From Ditylenchus dipsaci (Eukaryota > Nematoda > Chromadorea > Rhabditida > Anguinidae): a DNA stretch of 64,000 bases. How positions within the stretch are numbered: position 1 is the stretch's first letter; each line of letters opens with the position of its first letter. The stretch lies in contig SADC01000904.1 in the NCBI GenBank assembly GCA_004194705.1, positions 1 to 64,000 on the forward strand. Reading direction: 5' to 3'. Both the position numbers and the translations under genes were made by a program. Below the pieces are notes generated by a model. That model was not told the DNA's origin, searched no databases, and saw only the letters and a list, made by a program, of their open reading frames with translations. Of this stretch, positions 55,641-64,000 are shown piece by piece.

Positions 55641-58202
55641 AGGGCATGCTCGCGCCCGATGGATAATTCTTGCATTTTAAATTGGCGGGTACCAGGCACG
55701 CCAGAGATTTGAATTTCAAAATCAAATTTTGAAATCATTTTGAGTTCCGTGCTTTGATTTGTCGTGACTTGCCGGTAATTTTTGCCTTTCTTACTATCTG
55801 ACTGTTTTGGTTTTAGCGTCAAATAATCTCGTGTGTTCAGCTGGTCATTCTCGTGCATTCTCAGGTTCTTCTCTTGATCTTGCTGTTTGTATTCGATAAG
55901 TGTTTTATTTTCTGTGCCGTCATTTGCTTTTCCTTGTTCCGTTTTTCAGGTGTCTATCTGGAGGTCTCAAGAAGGAATTTTAGGTCTCTGCTCAGGTATT
56001 TTACACATTTTTTACACAATTTACGCAGTGACCGCATACATCCTGTCAAAGACCCTTATAAATGTAACGTCAAATTTAGCAGGCAGCCATTTACGTAGCG
56101 ACTTTCGACTTTGTCAGCCTGTATGCGGTCGAAGTGTCACTTTCTATGTGCCTTCGTGCTTCATTCTATGGCAGTATGGCTAGGCCCTTGTAACATATCT
56201 GTCGGAGCGCGTCAACTTCTCTGAAGAGGCTGCCTAGCGAAAAGTGTTTATTCTGCTGGGCTTTATAGCACTAATTTTCAGGTTCAATCGACAATTGGGA
56301 CCATATATTACGTCTTGCATCTTTGTTCCGTATGGTCTATCCCGAAAGTTGCTTGGTTGTTTGCATTTGTAAAGTTCGCTAAAAACACACACCTCCGGCA
56401 ATGAGAATGTAAAAAGTTGTTGCAAACACGAAAAATGTGGGCAAAACTTTGAATTACAAGGAAGTGCGGACTGGAGGTAGGGCGGTTATGGTAACATAAA
56501 ATTTTATCGACTGGAATCGGAAGATTGGAAAGACCTAACACTGCCGTATTACGACACTGCCGTCCAATATCTTCTTTACGTCACAGAATTCCTCTTTCAC
56601 TTCTTTCTTCGGTTTTCATCAGTTATAAACCCACTTTTACTTTGGTCTCCATGTTTTTTGGCTTAGGTACGATTTCAGAGAAAATTTAGTGTAATGCGTG
56701 TTTACCAATAAAAAAATACTTCAACTTTGACTCCATGATCACATTAGAGCAGGAGTGCTCTCAATCGGGAGTGCTGAACGAGCCATACAGACCAAACATA
56801 CCTGACTAATTGATGGATACAGAAAATGTAAGGAAGACACACTGACCAATTCGATTACTGCGGCAAAAAGGGAATGATCTTTTCGCTCTCAAGGAAGGTG
56901 TAAGTTATACCACCTGTTGTATTTCAACTTAATGAAAACCGGTAACATTCTGACTGCCGAGGAAAGAACCGTTTGTAATTTGGAAGAGGAAAGGGGGATA
57001 GAGGTCTTCTGCCGAAATGGTACCCCATTATCATCGCTAATGATCCAGACACCAAGCGGACTCGTGTTCGATTGCCTTCTGGAGCCAAAAAACGATCCCG
57101 TCAGCTAACCATACTATAATAGTAATATTTTGGTTTAGATTGATGTTTCAGCATATTCACATATCCCTAATTCTAAGAATCATCGCTGTTGATGGTTGTA
57201 CGGATAGCTCTCCCTAAAGTTAGATTCGTATATCACAAGTACGACTCAAAGCGAAATTGTTAGGTTGGTTTATGGTGTGAACTAGTTAGACTTTTTCAGC
57301 ATATCGAGCATCTGTCAAATGTCAAGCGTGGAACAAGTGCTGGACGGTAGTGTGTCTAGCTGTAAGAATTCTTGGAGCGAAGCCGGAAAAAACAGAAAAG
57401 GGAGATACTATTTGAACTAATTATGATCCAGTTAATGTTATAGTTATATGAATCTGAAAGCGTTATTAATTAATCAGGTATATTTCTATCCAGGCGTCTT
57501 TGCTATGTGAGCTGCTACAAAGATGCAAGACGTAAAATATATGGTCCAATTGTCGATTGAACCTGAAAATTAGTGCTATAAAGCCCAGCAGAATAAACAC
57601 TTTCGCTAGGCAGCCTCTTCAGAGAAGTTGACGCGCTCCGACAGATATATTACAAGGGCCTAGCCATACTGCCATAGAATGAAGCACGAAGGCACTAGAA
57701 AGTGACACTTCGACCGCATACAGGCTGACAAAGTCGAAGTCGCTACGTAAATGGCTGCCTGCTAAATTTGACGTTACATTTATAAGGGTCTTTGACAGGA
57801 TGTATGCGGTCACTGCGTAAATTGTGTAAAAAATGTGTAAAATACCTGAGCAGAGAACCTAAAATTCCTTCTTGAGACCTCCAGATAGACACCTGAAAAA
57901 CGGAACAAGGAAAAGCAAATGACGGCACAGAAAATAAAAACACTTATCGAATACAAACAGCAAGATCAAGAGAAGAACCTGAGAATGCACGAGAATGACC
58001 AGCTGAACACACGAGATTATTTGACGCTAAAACCAAAACAGTCGATAGTAAGAAAGGCAAAATTACCGGCAAGTCACGACAAATCAAAGCACGGAACTCA
58101 AAATGATTTCAAAATTTGATTTTGAAATTCAAATCTCTGGCGTGCCTGGTACCCGCCAATTTAAAAATGCAAGAATTATTCCATCGGGCGCGAGCATGCC
58201 CT
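55641..58202. mobile_element. 2.56-kb foldback with ~690-bp inverted repeats, TTAA flanks
   Basis: The tip AGGGCATGCTCGCGCCCGAT is matched in inverse at 58202. The arms run 55641-56326 and 57517-58202 and are nearly identical. TTAA lies on both sides (55637-55640 and 58203-58206). The single-copy centre (56327-57516) has one 63-codon open frame (starting near 56917) that I do not recognise. Arm segments such as CACTTTCTATGTGCCTTCGT and AGGCTGCCTAGCGAAA recur in the 59.1-63.8 kb element. Confidence 0.8.
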
Positions 58203-58559
58203 TTAAAATACCAACTCTGAAATCCAATAGCTCAAAATCATAGTTTATCATAAGTTTAGTCTAAGTTAATTTTTAAAAAACTTCGGCTTTCGGTTCGATT
58301 CGATTCTTCGAGAATTTCGACTTTCGATCCGAGTCGATTCCTCGAAAAAAACGATTTTCGACTTTCGATCCGATCGATTCTTCGAAAAAACGACTTTCGA
58401 CTTTCGATCCGATCCGATTCTTCGAAAATTTTCGACTCCATCGACTTTTCGATTCTTCGAATCGAAGAATCCGATCCTTCGCCAACCCTACTTGATATAC
58501 TCTTATTTCATGATTGTACGATTGTATAGACTTTTATGTATTTCGATCAAAATTTTTTA

Positions 58560-58720
58560 AAAGAGAATTCCATGGTTGTTCAAAATAGATAAAATTGATA
58601 AATTCGATAAAATTTATGGCGTTATGCATGTTTCTGAATTCGATAAAATTCGATAAAAAATTCGATAAAATTTTTATCGAATTTTTTATCGAATTTTATC
58701 GAATTTTTCTATTGGTTACT
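58560..58720. repeat. TTCGATAAAATT palindromic repeats
   Basis: Copies of ATTCGATAAAATT in one orientation are followed by AATTTTATCGAAT in the other, forming a hairpin. 58720-59100 shows no gene. Confidence 0.7.
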
Positions 58721-59544
58721 CAACCACATTTGTCACTTGTTAGGGCCGATTTTTTGCGCTTAGCACAAATATAGCCTCCGTTGTCGTACCTATAGCATTA
58801 TTATACATCTTGTAGCTATTCCAAGCATGATTGACAAGCCTACACCAAAAAGAACTAGACGATAAAAGGTAGGAATTTATTTATTATCAGGTAAATTTCA
58901 ATGATTCAAGTTGGAAAGGAGCATCAGCTGAGCCATCAAGACTGCATAGGACATGAATTAGCTGAATGGACGTATGCATGCGGGTGGGCTCTAACGTTTC
59001 TTTACTTTTACAGCTTTGTGACTCGAGAGCGATAGTATTTACTCGTGCTTTAGGTTCTCCAGTCAGGTACTCATGCTTTCGTGAACAAATTTAACTTGTC
59101 TGGGTATACACTGTGACTACATGCCACCTGACAAAGTCACCAACAAATTAGCACCGATTTCAAGGTGTAGCCAAACGCGTACATTTTTTAATTTTTTGGA
59201 AATTCTGGACTTTTTCGGGTTGTATGTGGTGGAAGTGCCACTTTCTATGTGCCTTCGTGCTCCATACACAAGACAGTATGGCTAGGCCTGTGAACATAAC
59301 TGTCGGAGCGGGGATGGGACAAAACACCGCAGGGACAAAACACCGCATAGGACAAAACACCGCCGTGCCAAAACACCGCCGGACAAAACACCGCGGGACA
59401 AAATACCGCGAGCCAAAACACCGCCATGACAAAACACCGCCGGACAAACACCGCCTAGGACAAAACACCGCCGTTGTTAAAACTACCTATCCTGCTATCT
59501 TCATAAGCTTGGATTAACCTTTTTTCTGTAATGTACTTTTTTGT

Positions 59545-62175
59545 CAGAAATCTGCAAATGGATGATCTATTAAAAAGACCCTACGCCGCTTTCTCAAACA
59601 AAGGCGCGAAGAAGTACGTGCATGAAGGAAGGATGTACGTCAAGAATCGCGATCTCAGAGGTACTAACAGAGGAAACTTTCGGCAGAGTGCGATCAGCGG
59701 GCGATAGGATGCAAAGGAAGAGCTTGGTTTTACGAAGAAGGTCAGTTCATCAAGTAAGTTATTTTGGTCGTTTTAATTCCTCTTATAATATTTTTGCTTA
59801 AGAATGGTGTCAGAGCATGGATGCGAAGCAAATCCGTCTCACATTGCTGTGACTGCCATAAGAAAGAAGAAAAACGGTTAGCTACAACTACTACAATGGT
59901 AATCATTGAGTCCTTATTTATTTCTTACAAACATTCATTGCAGCGAACAGGAGAAATATTGGCACAGGTCCGGAACAAAGCAAGAACTTCTGGAGTTCAG
60001 GGTGAGTTGCCGAGAGCTGAAGCTAGAAAGCGAGGAATTCGAAGAGCCAGAACAGATTCTGAAGACTGTAAGCCTCCTGCTATTCCGACTTCTTTGGAGT
60101 TTTTATATAAGCGTGAAGTTACTGATTTCATATGTCTATTTCAGAGCGTAATTATCCCCTTCTCGTACCAAGTTTATGAAGCCGTCTACGGGCGTGATCC
60201 TGACAAATGGTTGCTAGCAGATTCCGCGTTTGATAAGGCGATCGGAGGAAGGATTTTCGTATTTGGCCGAAAAGCTACACCCAGTGGATGGCAACAGTCA
60301 AAAAGGTGTTCGTTGATGGACTTTCCGAATTTCACCTCCTCTGTTGAACAGGTCCTAACTTATTTACATAATCTATATTATGGAATTTTATTTGCTGCAG
60401 GTTTTTGTGGTGCTTGCCAAAAGAAATGAATACGTCTTTCCCATCGCAACGGCCTTGCTTCCAAACAAAAGGGCTGTCACATATCGAAAATTCTTTCAAA
60501 TGGTACATGATGTGTTTCCACAGCTCAACCCTCAAGGAGTCTCATGTGATTATGAACTGGCCATTCAGAATGCAGCTCGCGGAGATGGGAGGGTGTATCG
60601 ATCGATGGTTGCTACTGGCATCTCTGCTCCAACCTTTACAAGCATCTTGAACAAGAGGGTCTCTCTGCTCAGTACGATAGCGATGCTCAGTTTGCTCATG
60701 AGGTACGTTGATATAATTTTCAGAGTATCTTTTACTTAGTTTTAGTGCCGCAAAATTGTGGCATTAGCATGTGTTCCTATCTCGCACCTTGATGAATGCT
60801 TCACGTCACTGAGATGGAATCTTCCAGCCGTTTAAGTCCAATTCTAGATTGGTTTGAAAACTACTATCTTGGTAATTGTTATCTCATTTGAAATACTTCT
60901 ATTCTTTGATTTTCAGCCCTATGCAGCCTGATGGAGTTCGCAAAACAGCTCGCTTTCCAATAGACTCGTGGAATCTCGTTGAGAGGATTGAAAATGGTGA
61001 AAACAGAACAAACAACTACGCTGGTTAATTTCGTATGGTAAAGATTTGCTTTAAAATCTAAAGATTTTAGAAGCTCATCATCGTAAGGTTGCTTGCGAAC
61101 TGGGGGTTTGTCATCCAAATTTATGGAGATTCATCGATTCAATGAAGGTAATATTTGACTTGATTTGCTTTATGAATCGCTTTGTACGGTTACATGTTAA
61201 GCTTGTCCACGAGGCGTAGATGAAGCTTACAGTGAAATGGTTCTTGGACATGCACCGCCGTCAAGCTCAAGAAATACCGAATGGCTGATGAAAGAATGCT
61301 CGCTTTGGTAAAGAAGGCTGTTAAAGCGTGGAGTGAAATTGTCCCTATGGATTACCTGTCAGGTATTGCCTACAACTTCCGGATGGCGCAGGGTCCTTAT
61401 CAGTTTCCGGAAGCGCAAGACGAGGAGGAATTGCTGATAGTCAATGAACGAGTGCCAGAAAACAGTCGGAATCATGCGGAAGGTTAAATTTTGATATAGA
61501 ATTGTGAAATGATTTTTATTTCGTTAAGCATTACTTATGCATGGCTTTTAGTAATTTCACCGCCCTTGAAAAAGCCCCGCCTCGACTCACCTGAAGTGAT
61601 GAAAGAGATTGATGTGCCGCTGCCTACCTATCCGTGGAAGGATGAGCCCAGCAAAATCAAGTTGATCAAGGGGACAATAACTGCTTCTACCGGTACATCA
61701 AAGACCACGGTGGAATTCTAAAATAATCTCATTCATATTATAGGTGCATAGCTTGCTTGGAGTACAAAGACGAGGAGGAGCATGAGCGAGTGCGACGAGA
61801 AAATGATGGCATTCCTCCTAGGCAACAAGCATCATTCGTGGATCAAATACTTTGGAGGCGCTGATGGGGTGTATGAATACGCTAGGAAGTTTTCTCAACT
61901 CGGGAATGGGGCAGCAGCATGCAACTCATCTTGGCCTCCAAGCTCTACAACACTAACTTCATCCTCTATCAACCGGACCAATTGCCTCGCTTCGTACCAT
62001 TCTTCGTCGACAAGGTTGGTTAGCTGAACTTATTTGTTGGTAATGGTTTATTTGGGTGGATTCAGGACTTTCTTTCCGGTAGCATGGAGCCGCGTGTGGG
62101 ATTCATTCGTTTTCAGGGATTTCCAAAAGAGCATTTTGATGTGGCGAAATTTGAGATGAAGGAAATTATTTGAGT
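59545..62175 (+). pseudogene. FLYWCH-MULE transposase, full-length but frame-damaged
   Basis: Exons joined by short introns encode the whole MULE layout. An FLYWCH-like finger near 59575-59750 has RPYAAFSNKGAKKYVHEGRM, then CDQRAIGCKGRAWFYEEGQF and EHGCEANPSHIA. A linker LAQVRNKARTSGVQGELPRA follows. The catalytic region has a VDG-type first Asp near 60315, ATALLPNKRAVTYRKFFQMV and GVSCDYELAIQNAARG with the second Asp. The C-terminal block contains HHRKVACELGVCHPNLWRFI near 61075 and a later DE-rich tail. Indels near 59690, 59870 and 60320 break the frame. It is the most complete transposase in the window. Confidence 0.8.
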
Positions 62176-62344
62176 GTTATAGTGCTAACCTTTGTTTGTC
62201 CTTTGAGTTGTTGTTATGAGCTTGTTTCAATAAAGTTGGTGGTTGTTACGACTCATTACGACTCATTGCATGGCGATGGAAAAATTGTACTCTTCATTAA
62301 AGAGTCTTTAAAGAGTCTTTAAAATTGTTCACAAATTTTTATTT

Positions 62345-62515
62345 TTTGAAATTATAGTACTTTATCCTCGTCCTCGTACTCGTACTTCTTAATTTTAGGT
62401 TCGTACTCGTACTCGTACCTCTATTTTTCAGCTGCTCGTACTTCGTACTCGTAGTACGAGTACGGTACAAGTACGAGTACGAGTACGAAATACGAGTACG
62501 AGTTCCAACACTGAT
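62345..62515. repeat. CTCGTACT tandem repeats in inverted orientation
   Basis: Copies of CGTACTCGTACT are followed by GTACGAGTACGAGTACG, making a hairpin just after the transposase remnant. Confidence 0.75.
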
Positions 62516-64000
62516 TGAGCGGAGAAAAATTACTCTTTGACTAAAATTGATATTTGCGGCTAGATATTTGCAGATAACGATGAAGATACGGTCCAATACC
62601 CAAATAGCAAAGTAAAACTAGTTTGCAAACATGGTCTAGTCAAACAGTAATAGAATCAGGGTTTCGAACATCCTGAGGTAAGACAAAAGTGCCAGAAACA
62701 AAAAAAAGACAGAGATAGAACTCCTCTTTCACTGAGATTAAGATCTCCACGACATCCCACATGAATCTCCACCCATAACTGGAAAAATGAAATTCGGCGG
62801 TGTTTTGTCCTAGGCGGTGTTTTGTCCGGCGGTGTTTTGTCATGGCGGTGTTTGGCTCGCGGTATTTTGTCCCGCGGTGTTTTGTCCGGCGGTGTTTTGG
62901 TACGGCGGTGTTTTGTCCTAGGCGGTGTTTTGTCCCTGCGGTGTTTTGTCCTAGACCCGTCGGAGCACGTCAACTTCATGCAAGAGGCTGCCTAGCGAAA
63001 GTGGTTATAAGCCATATACTTTTTACCATCATTTTCTGCTGGATTTATATCATTAATTTTTAGGTACAATGGATCATTCAGGTATCTTATTCTAATTTAG
63101 TCAGATTTTCTTTTGCTTTCAGCTCTTGAACTTTCAGCTCATTTGTTGTGCTTTATAGATCAGTAGTTATGTTACCAGTATCAGTAGTTAGCAGCTCATA
63201 AACGACCGTTCGCTCTTATATCTTAATTCATGTCTTGCTATGTGATGCTCAAGTAGTCGTTACATCAGTCATTTTATGGGACACTAGAACCAAGTTAGTC
63301 GATAAAAAGACAGCAGCGGACTATCCGATTATTATCTGAGTAGATTTCTGAAGCTTTAAGTTCAGAGCTAACATTTACTGTCCTAGAGATAATGAATCCA
63401 ATTACTGGACGATTTAGGTATCAGGTATAAGAGCGAACGTCGTTCATGAGCTGAATTACTGACCCATAAGTTCATGAGCTGAAAGCAAAAAAAAATCTGA
63501 CTAAATTAGAATAAGATACCTGAATGATCCATTGTACCTGAAAATTAATGATATAAATCCAGCAGAAGATGATGGTAAAAAGTATATGGCTTATAACCAC
63601 TTTCGCTAGGCAGCCTCTTGCATGAAGTTGACGTGCTCCGACAGTTATGTTACACAGGCCTAGCCATACTGTCTTGTGTATGGAGCACGAAGGCACATAG
63701 AAAGTGGCACTTCCACCACATACAACCCGAAAAAGTCCAGAATTTCCAAAAAATTAAAATGTACGCGTTTGGCTACACCTTGAAATCGGTGCTAAATTTG
63801 TTGGTGACTTTGTCAGGTGGCATGCAGTGACTGCATTGATTGCCGATGTGAATTTTGTATATAATTAAGAAAAACCCATGTAAAATACTTGACAAGGCTA
63901 AAAATGTCATACTTTGAACCCGTTGTGCCAGACTTGTTGAGTATTGCACGTCATTGGACATCCTTGCAGACAACTGGACCACTAAACTTACCATCCTCTA

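Larger units (their letters stand above)
54411..58490 (+). mobile_element. hAT element with tandem-repeat ends, 8-bp TSD
   Basis: The tips TAGGGTTGGCGAAG and its inverse CTTCGCCAACCCTA are flanked by exact CTTGATAT (54403-54410 and 58491-58498). Directly inside each tip are four or five copies of a 36-40 bp unit built on GACTTTCGATCCGAGTCGATTC. It encodes BED and dimerisation fragments. A 2.56-kb foldback has been inserted at 55641-58202. Confidence 0.92.
59311..62958 (+). mobile_element. MULE with ACAAAACACCGCC repeat ends, 9-bp TSD
   Basis: GGGATGGGACAAAACACCGC and the inverse GCGGTGTTTTGTCCTAGACC are the tips. Inside each is an array of nine or ten units near GGACAAAACACCGCC (59317-59472 and 62796-62952). 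The flanks are GTCGGAGCG and GTCGGAGCA (59302-59310 and 62959-62967), matching in eight of nine positions. It carries a spliced transposase remnant, and it has split the arm of the surrounding foldback. Confidence 0.9.
59108..63838. mobile_element. Long foldback element hosting a MULE
   Basis: The arm at 59108-59310 (ATGCCACCTGACAAAGTCAC, GGTGTAGCCAAACGCGTAC and onwards) is inverted at 63650-63838. The right arm may run past the window end. A further inverted pair (AAGTTGACGTGCTCCGAC, GCTGGATTTATATCATTAAT) lies at 62965-63110 and 63480-63640. The sequence is related to the arms of 55641-58202. The central part between the pairs (63110-63470) has no gene. Confidence 0.7.

Noticed and set aside
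56917..57108. 63-codon frame in the centre of the 2.56-kb foldback as a transposase
   Set aside because: It is too short, has no recognisable motif, and nothing around it extends the frame. I leave it unassigned.
55641..58202. Assignment of the TTAA-flanked foldback to piggyBac
   Set aside because: The tips are AGGGCATGC, not the piggyBac CCCTAG type, and no piggyBac transposase is visible.
59317..59472. CRISPR-like row of short repeats
   Set aside because: Units are directly adjacent, without unique spacers, and are mirrored at 62796-62952 as transposon ends in a eukaryotic genome.

Overview
The window is a stretch of nuclear genome from an invertebrate metazoan. It is AT-rich and contains spliced genes with very short GT-AG introns and pyrimidine-rich TTTCAG or TTTTAG acceptors. 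It also holds a tail exon with a trypsin-inhibitor-like (TIL) cysteine pattern, mariner, hAT and FLYWCH-type Mutator (MULE) transposons, and dozens of foldback MITEs. In all four host genes whose start I could place, a splice acceptor lies 2-13 nt before the ATG. This is the footprint expected of spliced-leader trans-splicing, so a nematode is the most likely source. Flatworms and other trans-splicing lineages are not excluded, and I cannot name the species.

Host genes. (1) A lone TIL-domain terminal exon at 9.55-9.75 kb (-). (2) Two related small genes on the minus strand, 10.35-12.66 kb and 15.72-21.59 kb. Each has a Pro/Tyr-rich first exon with a PPxY motif, a phase-1 intron, and a second exon that supplies a transmembrane segment near the C terminus. 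(3) RanGAP1 (-), 31.84-36.48 kb, ten exons, a compact yeast-like form ending in an acidic tail. (4) POLA1 (+), 43.83-52.34 kb, the DNA polymerase alpha catalytic subunit, about 35 exons. (5) A decayed but intron-bearing ribosomal protein eS4 copy at 0.9-1.7 kb (+), lying between inverted repeats. RanGAP1 and POLA1 are divergent, with about 7 kb of repeats between them. Their only defects are one-base frame slips, mostly beside short homopolymers. Splice sites and catalytic motifs are otherwise kept, except one POLA1 acceptor I could not find, so assembly errors are at least as likely as pseudogenisation.

Mobile DNA fills most of the rest. Three MULEs carry transposase remnants (5.5-9.0, 40.1-42.4 and 59.3-63.0 kb). 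There are two hAT elements with exact 8-bp target duplications (17.65-18.94 and 54.4-58.5 kb), two mariner remnants (10.6-11.2 and 24.4-25.4 kb), several pogo-like and other MITEs, and repeats with tRNA-like (Pol III B-box) termini. Nesting reaches three levels, for example at 4.4-9.1 kb.

The most distinctive pattern is a large set of elements whose ends are short private tandem repeats in inverted orientation. Each element has its own 12-25 bp unit. The design recurs in MULE-like elements with 8-10 bp duplications and in hAT-like elements with 8-bp duplications. Elements with different tandem-repeat ends also share the same inner core, which suggests modular exchange of termini.
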